The translations under genes and the position numbers were made by a program. Below the pieces are notes generated by a model that did no database searches, was not told where the DNA came from, and was given only the letters and a program-made list of their open reading frames with translations. Positions 23,109 to 32,778 of a stretch of DNA of 64,000 nucleotides are shown in pieces (the first letter of the stretch is position 1; each line of letters starts with the position of its first letter). The stretch comes from Peptococcaceae bacterium UBA4068. GTDB taxonomy: Bacteria > Bacillota > Dehalobacteriia > UBA4068. The DNA lies in contig DFZA01000005.1 in assembly GCA_002382665.1 (NCBI GenBank), positions 139,142-203,141 on the forward strand, written 5' to 3'.

Positions 23109-23144
23109 TATACAAATAGCGAAAATAGCGAAAGGAGCGTAATA

Positions 23145-23528
23145 ATGGGAAATCTATTAAATAGCAACAGCCTGGTAATCGCTGAAAAAAGTCTTGATGC
23201 CTTATGGTTGAGACAGCAAGTAATATCGAACAATATCGCCAATGTTGATACTCCCGAATACAAATGCAAAAATGTCGCGTTTGAGGATATCTTGAATTCT
23301 GTTCTGACAAAAAGCACTACCGGCAATGAATTGCAGCAGAAGCTGGCGTCAATAGAACCGGAGATTACATCCAACAATACTTCTGCTATACGCGAAGACG
23401 GTAATAATGTTGATATTGACGAACAGAATATTGAGCTGACGCGGGTTCAATTACAATATCAATGTATGTCCAGATTGATTTCTGATGAGTTATCAAGAAT
23501 CTCATATGCTATCAAAGGAGGCGTTTGA
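23145..23528 (+). CDS. flgB: Flagellar basal body rod protein FlgB
   Basis: 127 residues, usual length. It has the rod-protein N-terminal motif 'QQVISNNIANVDTPEYK' and C-terminal 'NVDIDEQNIELTRVQLQYQ'. First gene of the main flagellar operon, 37 bp after a riboswitch terminator, with AAAGGAGCGTAATA as ribosome-binding site. Confidence 0.95.
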   Translation: MGNLLNSNSLVIAEKSLDALWLRQQVISNNIANVDTPEYKCKNVAFEDILNSVLTKSTTGNELQQKLASIEPEITSNNTSAIREDGNNVDIDEQNIELTRVQLQYQCMSRLISDELSRISYAIKGGV

Positions 23529-23530
23529 TT

Positions 23531-23968
23531 ATGTCGTTTTTGGATTCTCTTAATATCAGCGGTTCAGCCCTGACAGCGCAGAAACTGCGTATGGATGTGA
23601 TTTCATCCAATATTGCCAATGCTTCTACGACCAGGACTGATGAGGGAGGTCCCTACAGAAGAAAATTGGTGGTATTATCGGAAGCCACTAATGATTCATT
23701 TTCCGGCGTGATGAATTCCCTTACCCAAAACGAAAACATAGGCGGCGTAGAGGTTTCAGCCATAGTCGAGGACCAAAGCGATTTCAAACCGGTTTATGAT
23801 CCCGATAATCCCGCTGCCGACGCCAACGGCTATGTGATGATGCCGAATGTCGATACTGTGGACGAGATGGTCGATATGATGTCGGCTTCCAGATCTTACG
23901 AAGCAAGTATTACAGCGTTTAACGCCGTAAAGCTGATGGCTACCAAAGCCTTGGATATAGGCAGATAG
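23531..23968 (+). CDS. flgC: Flagellar basal body rod protein FlgC
   Basis: 145 residues. N-terminal 'SGSALTAQKLRMDVISSNIA' and C-terminal 'NVDTVDEMVDMMSASRSYEA' are the conserved rod-protein ends. The ATG at 23531 is better spaced from AAAGGAGG than the in-frame TTG at 23525. It begins 2 bp after flgB. Confidence 0.95.
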   Translation: MSFLDSLNISGSALTAQKLRMDVISSNIANASTTRTDEGGPYRRKLVVLSEATNDSFSGVMNSLTQNENIGGVEVSAIVEDQSDFKPVYDPDNPAADANGYVMMPNVDTVDEMVDMMSASRSYEASITAFNAVKLMATKALDIGR

Positions 23969-23978
23969 GAGCAAAAAC

Positions 23979-24278
23979 ATGTCAATTGTCCCCATTGGTA
24001 ATATCCAATCGATTGTAAAACAGATTCAGCCGGTAGCGCAGGAGACGGATCAGTCAACAGTTTCATTTACCGATGTTATAAAAAATGCGCTGGAAAACGC
24101 CAACCAGGCTGAGAAAACAGTTAAACAAGACGGAATATTAGTTGCCACCGGACAGACCGATGATTTGCATACGGCAATGATTGACAGCGCCAAAGCGGAA
24201 TTGGCCGTGGCAATGCTTGTTCAGGTCCGGAACAAAGCTTTGGAAGCATATAACAATATTATTAACATGTCTGTCTAA
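23979..24278 (+). CDS. fliE: Flagellar hook-basal body protein FliE
   Basis: 99 residues, the usual size. C-terminal 'DDLHTAMIDSAKAELAVAML' and 'VQVRNKALEAYNNIINMSV' match FliE, which joins the MS ring to the rod. TAGGAGCAAAAAC precedes the ATG. Confidence 0.94.
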   Translation: MSIVPIGNIQSIVKQIQPVAQETDQSTVSFTDVIKNALENANQAEKTVKQDGILVATGQTDDLHTAMIDSAKAELAVAMLVQVRNKALEAYNNIINMSV

Positions 24279-24301
24279 AATTAAAAAATACGGGTACAAA
24301 A

Positions 24302-25906
24302 ATGAAACTGACAACCAAACAAGTTGTAGAACAAATATCGCAGTTTTGGAAAGCCCAAAGCGCTAAAAGAAAAAAGATAATCATCGGATCGGGAGCAGGT
24401 CTGCTTGCAATTGCCATAGTTCTTACCCTATTGGTAAATAACAGCGGATATGTGACTTTATATAGTGGGCTTTCATCTGAGGAATTGGGCAAGATTGCTT
24501 CAGTACTCAGCGATAAGAACGTTGACTTTAAAACCGATGGCGATGCCATATTGGTTCCCGGGGATCAGGAAGCGGAGTTACAGATGACACTTGCTTCGGA
24601 GGGATACCCCCAAAGCACTTTCAATTACGATATTTTTAGCAGCAATTCCGGCTATATGACCACTGATTTTGAAAAAAGGCAATACCTGCTTTTTCAATTG
24701 CAAGACCGCCTACAGGCAGCTATTAAAACGATTGACGGAGTTAACGACGCTATTGTTACTATCAGCTTGCCGGAAGAAGATTCATTTATACTGGAAGAAG
24801 ATAAAACTGCCGCTACAGCTTCGGTAGTTTTGGATCTTGATCCGTCCGTGCAATTGGATAGTAAACAGGTCAGAGGTATTGAATCACTTGTTTGTAAAAG
24901 TGTTACCGGCTTGGATAAAGAAAACGTAGCGATTGTCAGCACAACCGGAGAAATGCTCAACGATACCAATGCTAGCGATACCAATGCTAATAATCGGCTT
25001 GCACTGGAAAAGTCTATCAGCGCCAGTATCCAAAATAATATTATGAAGTTGCTGGATCCGATTTTCGGGTCAGATAAGGTGCGCGTTGCCGTTAATACTT
25101 CAGTAGATATTAATAAAAAAGTCAGCGAATCAACTTCGTACTCGCCGGTGACAAACGGCACAGGTATTGTTGCCAATCAGGATTCGTCAAAAGAAAATAC
25201 CAGCTCCTCTTCCGGTACCGGAGCAAGCGGAGTTGCAGGTACAAGTTCCAACACCGGTGTTACTACATATCCACAGGTCACAAACTCGGGCACTACCGGT
25301 AATTACAGCGAATCCAACAGCGTCAATTATTTAAATAACCAGCTTATAGAGCAGACCGAAAGGGACGGGTATGAGGTTTCCGGTATTTCAATATCAGTTT
25401 TAATCGGTGATTCCGGCCTTGCGCCGTCAGAAATTAAAGATTATCAGAAAATGGTAGCTTATGCAGCCGGAGTCACAACAGACCAGGTAGTAATAACCAA
25501 CGTTGATTTTAACAAGGCTGCCAATGCCAATAACAATCAGGAATATTCCGGAATTAAAGGGTTCATCTATAGCAATCTTTATTTGGTTGTAGCTTTAGCG
25601 GTAGTCGTAATTGTCATGATTTTTGTCTTAATCATGTTCTTGAAAAAGAAAGGGAAAAAGAAAGGGAAAAAGAGAGGGAAAAAGAGAGGGAAAGACGATA
25701 GCACCGACACAGGTGAATTTTGGAACCAAAAAACGGAAGATATCAATGCAAATATGCAGGGTGCCTTACCTATGCCTCAGGAAATCGTTTTAAACGAAAC
25801 AAGGGAGCAGAATTTAAAGAGACAGATTAAAGATTTTTCCTCCGGTAATCCAGATATTGTTGCCCAGTTGATCAGAACCTGGATAAAGGAGGAAGATGAG
25901 AAATGA
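24302..25906 (+). CDS. fliF: Flagellar MS-ring protein FliF
   Basis: 534 residues. An N-terminal membrane segment (about 27-46) is followed by the YscJ-like ring-building motifs and 'YSGLSSEELGKIASVL'. A Ser/Thr/Gly-rich insert occupies about 285-345, with a second membrane segment about 425-448. Immediately after the second segment the cytosolic tail carries a 12-bp tandem repeat coding for KK(K/R)G units, then the FliG-binding C-terminus. The Lys/Arg-rich tract is unusual for FliF. Confidence 0.95.
   Translation: MKLTTKQVVEQISQFWKAQSAKRKKIIIGSGAGLLAIAIVLTLLVNNSGYVTLYSGLSSEELGKIASVLSDKNVDFKTDGDAILVPGDQEAELQMTLASEGYPQSTFNYDIFSSNSGYMTTDFEKRQYLLFQLQDRLQAAIKTIDGVNDAIVTISLPEEDSFILEEDKTAATASVVLDLDPSVQLDSKQVRGIESLVCKSVTGLDKENVAIVSTTGEMLNDTNASDTNANNRLALEKSISASIQNNIMKLLDPIFGSDKVRVAVNTSVDINKKVSESTSYSPVTNGTGIVANQDSSKENTSSSSGTGASGVAGTSSNTGVTTYPQVTNSGTTGNYSESNSVNYLNNQLIEQTERDGYEVSGISISVLIGDSGLAPSEIKDYQKMVAYAAGVTTDQVVITNVDFNKAANANNNQEYSGIKGFIYSNLYLVVALAVVVIVMIFVLIMFLKKKGKKKGKKRGKKRGKDDSTDTGEFWNQKTEDINANMQGALPMPQEIVLNETREQNLKRQIKDFSSGNPDIVAQLIRTWIKEEDEK
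25643..25690 (+). repeat. 12-bp tandem repeat inside fliF
   Basis: Four uninterrupted copies of AAAAAGARAGGG (two with A and two with G at the variable base), encoding Lys/Arg/Gly repeats next to the second membrane helix of FliF. In frame, so copy-number change would not disrupt the gene. Confidence 0.9.
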
Positions 25907-26901
25907 GTTTATCAACCAAAAGAAAAGCTGCTGCTGTGATCATTGCCTTAGGTACGGATCAAGCCTCAAGCATCTATAAATTTTTGCGGGACGAGGAAGT
26001 TGAGCTGCTTACTGTGGAGATCGCCACGATCAGGGAATTAAGCGCGGAATCAATGGAAGGCATTTTGGAAGAATTTTATAACCTTTGTCTGGCGCAAAAG
26101 TATGTTACCGAAGGCGGCATTGATTATGCCAAAGAGATATTAAATAAAACTTACGGTGTCACAAACGCCAGTATGCTGATAGAAAAAATAACAAAAACCT
26201 TGAAAACGAGGTCGTTTGATTTTCTAAAAAAAGCCGATCCCAAACAGTTGCTTTCATTCTTGCAAAACGAACATCCGCAGACCATCGCTCTTATCCTCAC
26301 GTTTTTAAGGCCGGATCAGGCTTCGACAATCATAGCCGAACTGCCACGTGATACCGAGCTGGAAGTAGTGGAGCGGATTGCGACAATGGACCGGACTTCA
26401 CCGGAGATTGTCAAAGAAGTGGAAAGGGCGTTAGAAAAGAAATTTTCTTCCAGCATGTCCATGGGTATGGCGGAGATCGACGGTGTTTCTCATATTTCCA
26501 ATATACTCAACGAGGTAGACCGAGGCACGGAAAAGTTTATCCTGGAAGAATTGAGCAAAAAAGAGCCGGCCTTGGCGGAAGAAATCAGGAAGCGGATGTT
26601 TATCTTTGAAGATATTGTCACTCTTGACGATATTGCGATCCAAACCTTCCTGAGGGAGGCGGATACCAAAGACCTGTTGGTGGCTTTAAAGGGAGCAAGC
26701 ACAGAGATTTCAGATATTTTCTATGCTAATATGTCGACCCGTATGGCGGATATGATGAAAGAAGAAGCTCAGTATATGCGTGGTGTAAAGATGAGCGAGG
26801 TTGAAGAAGCGCAACAAAAGCTTGTAGCTATCGTGAGAAGATTGGAAGACTCCGGACAGATTTATGTATCTAGAGGGCGAAAGGATGAGCTGATTGTCTA
26901 A
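25903..26901 (+). CDS. fliG: Flagellar motor switch protein FliG
   Basis: 332 residues with all three FliG domains. 'LLSFLQNEHPQTIALILTFL' marks the middle domain, and the C-terminal torque helix contains 'MFIFEDIVTLDDIAIQTFLR'. FliG transmits stator force to the rotor. It overlaps fliF by 4 bp and fliH by 8 bp. Confidence 0.96.
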   Translation: MSLSTKRKAAAVIIALGTDQASSIYKFLRDEEVELLTVEIATIRELSAESMEGILEEFYNLCLAQKYVTEGGIDYAKEILNKTYGVTNASMLIEKITKTLKTRSFDFLKKADPKQLLSFLQNEHPQTIALILTFLRPDQASTIIAELPRDTELEVVERIATMDRTSPEIVKEVERALEKKFSSSMSMGMAEIDGVSHISNILNEVDRGTEKFILEELSKKEPALAEEIRKRMFIFEDIVTLDDIAIQTFLREADTKDLLVALKGASTEISDIFYANMSTRMADMMKEEAQYMRGVKMSEVEEAQQKLVAIVRRLEDSGQIYVSRGRKDELIV

Positions 26902-27634
26902 AATATTTAAGGACGACGATATAGTTGTAGAAAATTATTGTTTCATATTGGATTGCATCAAAAAGGACGAAGAAGCTTTTGTAAATATCAAATCTATGCC
27001 ATACGAAGAAGCGCTGAAAAAAAAAGAAGAGATTTTGCATCAGGCAAGACTCAAGTCCCAACAGCTAATTCAAAATGCTGTTGCCTATGCTGATGATATA
27101 CTTAACGCCGCCAATAAAAAAACCCAGGAAAAATATGAATGGGCGCAAAAAGCAGGATACGAAGAAGGCCTGCGCCAAGGCAAAGCGGCAGCCGAAGAAA
27201 GAGTTATTAAGCTTTCTAACGACATGCAATTACTTATCAATAAAATCGAAGATAGAAAAGCCGAAATTATCAGTGATTATGAAGACGGACTGAAAGAATT
27301 GGTATTGGCAGTTGCCAAAAAAGTGATTGATATAAATCTCGATAAAGACGACAGTATCTTTTTGAATATTTTTAATAACGCGCTCAAGGAATACAAAAAG
27401 CTGGATTGGATTAAAGTCACCGTTTCCGAGTATGAATCAGAATTTGCCGTGACAAAGTCTGATAAACTTCTGGAGCTGGCTAAAGGTGCGACCGATATTG
27501 AAATTAAGGTACTCGAAGGTGCGCCACGCGGAACATGTGTCGTTGAGACAGCGCAAAATATTGTAGATGTCAGCGTCAGTACGCAATTGCAAAAACTTAA
27601 AACAACACTCGTTAATGCCGGGGCAACGGCATAA
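26894..27634 (+). CDS. fliH: Flagellar export ATPase regulator FliH
   Basis: 246 residues with a long coiled-coil Glu/Lys/Ala-rich middle and the conserved C-terminal FliH/YscL domain ('LVLAVAKKVIDINL', 'VLEGAPRGTCVVET'). It binds FliI and docks it at the export gate. TTG start at 26894 inside the end of fliG, behind AAAGGATGAGC; the product would begin MSKIFK, as usual for FliH. Confidence 0.9.
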   Translation: MSKIFKDDDIVVENYCFILDCIKKDEEAFVNIKSMPYEEALKKKEEILHQARLKSQQLIQNAVAYADDILNAANKKTQEKYEWAQKAGYEEGLRQGKAAAEERVIKLSNDMQLLINKIEDRKAEIISDYEDGLKELVLAVAKKVIDINLDKDDSIFLNIFNNALKEYKKLDWIKVTVSEYESEFAVTKSDKLLELAKGATDIEIKVLEGAPRGTCVVETAQNIVDVSVSTQLQKLKTTLVNAGATA

Positions 27635-27668
27635 AGCAAGAAATTTATTGTAGATGGAGGATTCACAA

Positions 27669-28973
27669 TTGAATTTTAAAGTCTACCAGCAAGTAGTGCG
27701 CAACGCCAATACCGTTGTCTATAACGGCAAAATCGATCAGATTATCGGCCTGGTTATCGAAGCTTCCGGTCCGGTTTCCAGTATCGGAGACGTCTGCAAT
27801 ATTTATTCCAGCAGGAGTGATAAGGTCATCCGGGCGGAAGTGGTTGGGTTTAAAGGCAATAAGATACTGCTTATGCCTTTTGAAGATATCGGTGGCATCG
27901 GGCCGGGCAGTATGGTTGAATCAACCGGAGATGTCTTGAAGATCCCTGTAGGCGATAAGCTGATCGGCAGAATCATAGACGGGTTCGGATCGCCGATCGA
28001 CGACGGAGAAGAATTAACCGGTATGGACAGCTATTGCGTTGCCAATACTCCTTCGAACCCTCTTTCTCGCCCACGAATAGATACAAGGATCAATTTTGGC
28101 GTCAAAGCCATAGATAGCCTTTTAACCTGCGGACGGGGACAGAGAATGGGTATCTTCTCCGGCAGCGGCGTAGGTAAAAGCACTTTGATGGGCATGATCG
28201 CCAGAAACATCGAATCCGATGTTAATGTGATTGCTCTGGTAGGCGAACGTGGCAGAGAAGTCAGGGACTTCATTGAAAAAGACCTCGGCCAGGAAGGCAT
28301 GCAAAGGTCGGTGCTGGTCGTCGCAACCTCCGATCAGCCGGCAATGATGCGTTTGAAATGTGCATTTACCGCCACCACTATCGCCGAGTATTTCAAAAAC
28401 CAGGGCAAGCATGTGTTCTTAATCATGGATTCATTGACTCGCTTTGCCATGGCGCAAAGGGAAATAGGGCTGGCTATCGGCGAGCCGCCGGTTGCCAGGG
28501 GTTATACCCCGTCTATCTATTCAATGCTGCCCAAACTGCTGGAGCGGTCGGGAAATTTTGCTGAGGGCTCAATAACCGGTATTTATACGGTTTTGGTGGA
28601 AGGCGACGATACCGACGAGCCGATATCTGATACGGTAAGGGGCATCATCGACGGCCATATTGTACTCTCCCGCCAGATAGCAATGCGTAACCATTATCCG
28701 GCCATAGATATATTGGCCAGTATCAGCAGGCTGATGAATGAGATTGTTGATGCCGAGCATATGAGTATGGCGGCAAAAATGAGACGGCTGCTCTCCGTGT
28801 ATTACGAGCATTTTGACCTGATCAGTATCGGCGCTTATAAAGCCGGAACCAATCCGGAATTAGATTACGCGGTTAGTATTATCGATCAAATCAACGGTTT
28901 TTTACAGCAGCGCGTTGAGCAGAGTTTTACTTACGAAGAAACAATAGATCTGTTAAAGGGTATTATCGGTTAA
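27669..28973 (+). CDS. fliI: Flagellar export ATPase FliI
   Basis: About 434 residues. Walker A is in 'GIFSGSGVGKSTLMGMIAR', Walker B near 'VFLIMDSLTRFAMAQRE', and the export-ATPase signature is in 'PPVARGYTPSIYSMLPKL'. The TTG at 27669 is best placed behind GGAGGATTC; the ATG at 27654 contains that ribosome-binding site, so the longer product is less likely. Confidence 0.96.
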   Translation: MNFKVYQQVVRNANTVVYNGKIDQIIGLVIEASGPVSSIGDVCNIYSSRSDKVIRAEVVGFKGNKILLMPFEDIGGIGPGSMVESTGDVLKIPVGDKLIGRIIDGFGSPIDDGEELTGMDSYCVANTPSNPLSRPRIDTRINFGVKAIDSLLTCGRGQRMGIFSGSGVGKSTLMGMIARNIESDVNVIALVGERGREVRDFIEKDLGQEGMQRSVLVVATSDQPAMMRLKCAFTATTIAEYFKNQGKHVFLIMDSLTRFAMAQREIGLAIGEPPVARGYTPSIYSMLPKLLERSGNFAEGSITGIYTVLVEGDDTDEPISDTVRGIIDGHIVLSRQIAMRNHYPAIDILASISRLMNEIVDAEHMSMAAKMRRLLSVYYEHFDLISIGAYKAGTNPELDYAVSIIDQINGFLQQRVEQSFTYEETIDLLKGIIG

Positions 28974-28984
28974 GCGGAGGAAAT

Positions 28985-29434
28985 ATGAAACAATTTAAAT
29001 TTTCCATGCAGAAGATACTCGAATATAAAACCGATCTGGAAGAAAACGAGAAAGTTATTCTGGAACAAATGCACCTGTTGTATGAGGAGTTTTGTTCGGA
29101 ACTGAACGATTTGCAAAATGAATATAAAATACTCCAACTTAAAAACGACCAAATGTGTAAAGACGGTGCGACGATCTGTGAAGTGAAGGTTTTAAAATCA
29201 TATATTTCTGATTTGATTGACCGTATCGGGCTACAGCAGGAGAAAATCATTAAAGCCGAAGCCGAGATAGATAAACAGATTACCAAGATAATCAAGATAT
29301 CGCAGGATAAAACCGTCATGGAAAAGCTCAAAAGTAAATACCAGGGCGATTACCGCGAACAGCAAAAAAAGGAAACAGAGCTGTTCATTGACGATTTTGT
29401 TGCCAATACCAATCATTTAAAGTTTAGCAGTTAG
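28985..29434 (+). CDS. fliJ: Flagellar export chaperone FliJ
   Basis: 149 residues, entirely coiled coil ('QKILEYKTDLEENEKVILEQ' at the start), typical of FliJ, the stalk of the FliI ATPase ring. It is 11 bp after fliI with GCGGAGG before the ATG. Confidence 0.9.
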   Translation: MKQFKFSMQKILEYKTDLEENEKVILEQMHLLYEEFCSELNDLQNEYKILQLKNDQMCKDGATICEVKVLKSYISDLIDRIGLQQEKIIKAEAEIDKQITKIIKISQDKTVMEKLKSKYQGDYREQQKKETELFIDDFVANTNHLKFSS

Positions 29435-29469
29435 TAATCTGTAAAACAAAACCGAGAGGAGGTGATCTA

Positions 29470-30936
29470 ATGATAACAGCAATTAATAATTTCAATCTAT
29501 TACCGCCAACAGATGGCATGCAGGCAACAGCAGTTTTGCAGGGAGACGGTTTTTCAGGTTTTATGCAAAACGTTGTCTGTTCCGGTCAGCAAAAGCAGAC
29601 AACGAGAACGGAGCAGAATGCAGAAGGACAAAAAAATCTTGAAAATACTGAGGAAACCGTGACGACGGCACAGACCGAAGATAAAAAGGAAAATACTGAT
29701 GGCGATATTAAACAAACGCTTTCGATAGCTGCAAATCTACTGCTGCAATATAACAGTTCCGATATGCCAGCTTTGGTAGCATCAGTAAACGGTGAAGCAG
29801 GGGTTAACGGCAGCACGGATAGCATTGAAGTATTAAACCAAACTGATTGCTCACATGCTGTCGTTGCAACTCAATCTGTTGCGGGACAAGCTGTTGCGGA
29901 TACTGCCAGTGAAATTGGCTTAACATATCAACTGCCTTCAGCTGTTGATGATGATCAGACAGTTATAACAGCTCTAAATGTTGATTCATCCGCTAAAAGC
30001 GTTACCGCCCAGAAAAATTTTGGTCTGGAAGCAGTGATTGGCAATGCTGAAGATCAGCCGCTGACAGAATCAGCGAATGTACCGCAGCAGAATGTCAAGA
30101 TTGTGACGGACAGTGTAGACGCCAATGAAGTCTATTCCCAAATGAAGCTAAAAAAATCCACTTTTGATGTTCTGCAGGGAAACCAGGCGTCGAAATCCGA
30201 TTCAATCAGCTTAAGCGAGCAGAAAAGTACTGTTTCGTCTGTGTCGGCAATCAAGCAGCCAGAAGTAATAGAGGCTAAAAAAACCCAAACTGGCACAAAC
30301 AGCAGCTTAACAGATAGCGATCAGCAGCAGGCTGATGGTGCGGTGGATTCCGGAGCATCCAATAAGGATAAGGTTACCGATACAGTCGCAAACAAGATTG
30401 ACTTTTCAAAGCATCTAGCCGGTTCCGCTTTAACGGTAGCCGATATTTCTGCAAAACAGGTTTCAGATACGTCCGTTCCAGTTAGCGACGCAGCTCCGGC
30501 TTTTGCGCAGATAACAGACAAAATAACCGAAACCGTAAAGGATGACGGCAACAAGAGCTTTGAACTAAGTTTATATCCGGAAGGTCTTGGCAAGGTACAG
30601 GTAACGCTAAAATGCCAGGATTCTCGTTTGGCGGTGGAAATCACCACGGATAATCCGCTGACGCAAAAGCTGCTGGAAAGCCAGGCGCAGGATTTGAAAA
30701 CTGCCCTTGCCAGCAAGAATTACGAAGTTCAAGTTGTGAATATCAATGCCAAAGAATCAACCTATTTATCAGCCGACAACGCTTACGCCTTCTTTGAAAG
30801 CAGACCGGACGGCGGACCAAGCGGACAAAACCGCAATTATGTTGCATACGGCTATTATGATGCGGCGGATAGCGTCGATCAGAGTCCTACCCCGCCAGAG
30901 AACTTTTACAGCGGACAATTGAGTATTTGGGCATAG
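29470..30936 (+). CDS. fliK: Flagellar hook-length control protein FliK
   Basis: 488 residues. The long N-terminal region is disordered and rich in Gln, Thr, Ser and Ala, as in FliK ruler segments. The conserved Flg_hook C-domain (about 355-440) includes 'ELSLYPEGLGKVQVTLKC' and 'QAQDLKTALASKNYEVQVV'. It controls the switch from hook to filament export. Ribosome-binding site GAGAGGAGGTGATC. Confidence 0.92.
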   Translation: MITAINNFNLLPPTDGMQATAVLQGDGFSGFMQNVVCSGQQKQTTRTEQNAEGQKNLENTEETVTTAQTEDKKENTDGDIKQTLSIAANLLLQYNSSDMPALVASVNGEAGVNGSTDSIEVLNQTDCSHAVVATQSVAGQAVADTASEIGLTYQLPSAVDDDQTVITALNVDSSAKSVTAQKNFGLEAVIGNAEDQPLTESANVPQQNVKIVTDSVDANEVYSQMKLKKSTFDVLQGNQASKSDSISLSEQKSTVSSVSAIKQPEVIEAKKTQTGTNSSLTDSDQQQADGAVDSGASNKDKVTDTVANKIDFSKHLAGSALTVADISAKQVSDTSVPVSDAAPAFAQITDKITETVKDDGNKSFELSLYPEGLGKVQVTLKCQDSRLAVEITTDNPLTQKLLESQAQDLKTALASKNYEVQVVNINAKESTYLSADNAYAFFESRPDGGPSGQNRNYVAYGYYDAADSVDQSPTPPENFYSGQLSIWA

Positions 30937-30956
30937 AACTATTAGGAGGTGTTCAT

Positions 30957-31370
30957 ATGAGTATTGATACCAGTAGTATTTACAGTGCAACTTCAACATC
31001 GGGTACTGTTGAGACAAAAAACAATAGTACCGAGTTATCCATGACAGATTTCTTTAAGCTTATGGTCGCCCAGCTGCAAAATCAAAGCATGATGGATCCT
31101 GTTGATAATAGCGAATTTATCGGACAGATGGCTCAGTTCAGTACTTTGTCGCAAATACAGGAGTTGTCAGGGACCAGTCAACTATCTTATGCGGTATCAT
31201 TGCTGGGTAAGAATGTTACAGCATACAGTGTCGATGACAGTGGTAACGCTTCCTCGGCATCCGGTACAGTGACCAATGTTTTACTGCAAGATAATATCCC
31301 TTATCTGGAAATAGACGGGACAATGTATGCAGCCAGCGATGTTGTGCTGGTAACAAACCCAGAGAGTTAA
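30957..31370 (+). CDS. flgD: Flagellar hook assembly protein FlgD
   Basis: 137 residues, a short FlgD of the Firmicute type. N-terminal 'ELSMTDFFKLMVAQLQNQ' and 'MDPVDNSEFIGQMAQFSTLS' are diagnostic of the FlgD hook-cap domain. ATG 30957 follows TAGGAGGTGTTC; the in-frame start at 30927 lies inside fliK. Confidence 0.94.
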   Translation: MSIDTSSIYSATSTSGTVETKNNSTELSMTDFFKLMVAQLQNQSMMDPVDNSEFIGQMAQFSTLSQIQELSGTSQLSYAVSLLGKNVTAYSVDDSGNASSASGTVTNVLLQDNIPYLEIDGTMYAASDVVLVTNPES

Positions 31371-31380
31371 GGAGAACACC

Positions 31381-31779
31381 ATGCGTATAGAAGATTCCCT
31401 GAATAAATACGCGTCAATACTGAATCCGCAGGCGGTTGGGCAGCAGCAAAAGCAAAATGTTAATGACACCGGTCAGCAGCCGCAGCAGTCCTTTGCTGAG
31501 ATATTCCAGCAAAAACTCCAGTCAAAAGAGCTTAACTTTTCCAAACATGCGATGCAGAGGCTGGAACAAAGAGATATTGATCTATCCTTCGACGACTTGA
31601 ACAAAATCAGTGACGCAGTTAAAAAAGCGGAGCAAAAAGGTGTTGCCAACACGCTGGTCTTAAGCAGCAAAGGCGCTTTTATCGTCAATGTCGGCAACAA
31701 TACCGTGATCACTGCTATGAACAGTGATGATATGAAAGAAAATATTTTTACCCAAATCGACGGCGCTGTGATTATCTAG
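31381..31779 (+). CDS. Flagellar operon protein, TIGR02530 family
   Basis: 132 residues. The conserved part 'LNFSKHAMQRLEQRDIDLS' through 'AFIVNVGNNTVITAMN' and 'NIFTQIDGAVII' matches the small TIGR02530 family, found between flgD and flgE in Firmicutes. The molecular role is unknown. Its position here is canonical. Confidence 0.9.
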   Translation: MRIEDSLNKYASILNPQAVGQQQKQNVNDTGQQPQQSFAEIFQQKLQSKELNFSKHAMQRLEQRDIDLSFDDLNKISDAVKKAEQKGVANTLVLSSKGAFIVNVGNNTVITAMNSDDMKENIFTQIDGAVII

Positions 31780-31862
31780 CTGGACCTTCTTAAGGAAGCT
31801 AAGTGCTTATTAGCGAATCTAATAGTACAAACAGCGCGGTGAAATAAAAAGGAGGCAAATTT

Positions 31863-32711
31863 ATGTTAAAATCAATGTTTTCCGGAGTAACGGGGCTGCG
31901 TAGCCATCAAACCATGTTGGATGTTATCGCCAATAATGTCGCCAATGTTAATACCGTAGGTTTTAAATCGAGCAGCGTGCTGTTTTCAGATGTTTATTAT
32001 CAAACGCTTTCGTCAGCGACGGCGCCGTCCGCGACTACCGGCGGCGTCAATGGTAAACAAATCGGCTGCGGCACCACTGTCGCCTCAATATCTTTGAGTA
32101 ATAGCCGCGGCGGTTACTCTCAGACCGATAAAACGATGGATATATATATTTCCGGCGAGGGGTATCTGGTAACACAGGATGCAGGAGGAAACATCGTCTA
32201 CACCAGAGTAGGTAGCCTGTCGTTTGATCCCGCCGGCAATCTGGTTGATTCCAACGGCAACTTTGTCATGGGCGATATTGACGGCACGCTCGCTACATAC
32301 GATCCTTCATCGCCAATTGCCATTGCGGATTTAGGTCCGATCAAGGTTGACCTTACGGCATATTCCAATAAAACAATCAGCAGCGACGGTACGATTACCG
32401 GCATTGATACAACCGGCACAACGCAGATAATAGCGCAGATCGCTTTAGCTTCTTTTGCCAATCCCTCCGGCCTTGCTCAGGACGGTTCAATGTATATGTC
32501 GGAAACCGGCAATTCCGGTGCTGCAGTTTATGCGGCTCCCGGCAGCGCTATCTGTGGCACTTTGGTAACCGGAGGCTTGGAGATGTCCAATGTCGACCTT
32601 TCCAAACAACTGACCGATATGATCATTGCCGAAAGAGGTTTCCAGGCCAATTCACGTGTTATTACCACATCCGACGAAATACTTCAGGAGCTTGTCAATC
32701 TGAAGAGGTAA
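31863..32711 (+). CDS. flgE: Flagellar hook protein FlgE (short form)
   Basis: 282 residues with the rod/hook N-terminal 'MLDVIANNVANVNTVGFKSS' and C-terminal 'GGLEMSNVDLSKQLTDMIIA'. It is shorter than enteric FlgE (about 400), as in many Firmicutes whose hook subunits lack outer domains. AAAAGGAGGC precedes the ATG. A strong hairpin lies directly after the stop. Confidence 0.9.
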   Translation: MLKSMFSGVTGLRSHQTMLDVIANNVANVNTVGFKSSSVLFSDVYYQTLSSATAPSATTGGVNGKQIGCGTTVASISLSNSRGGYSQTDKTMDIYISGEGYLVTQDAGGNIVYTRVGSLSFDPAGNLVDSNGNFVMGDIDGTLATYDPSSPIAIADLGPIKVDLTAYSNKTISSDGTITGIDTTGTTQIIAQIALASFANPSGLAQDGSMYMSETGNSGAAVYAAPGSAICGTLVTGGLEMSNVDLSKQLTDMIIAERGFQANSRVITTSDEILQELVNLKR

Positions 32712-32735
32712 TTATTGATAAATAGATTTTTTAAT

Positions 32736-32762
32736 GGCAGGGGCTTTTTCTTAGCCCCTGCC
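32736..32762 (+). other. Stem-loop between flgE and flbD
   Basis: GGCAGGGGCT pairs with AGCCCCTGCC, followed by GGAAAAAGGAG rather than a T run. More likely an mRNA processing or stability element than a terminator; it would help raise hook protein relative to downstream genes. Confidence 0.55.
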
Positions 32763-32778
32763 GGAAAAAGGAGAAAAA

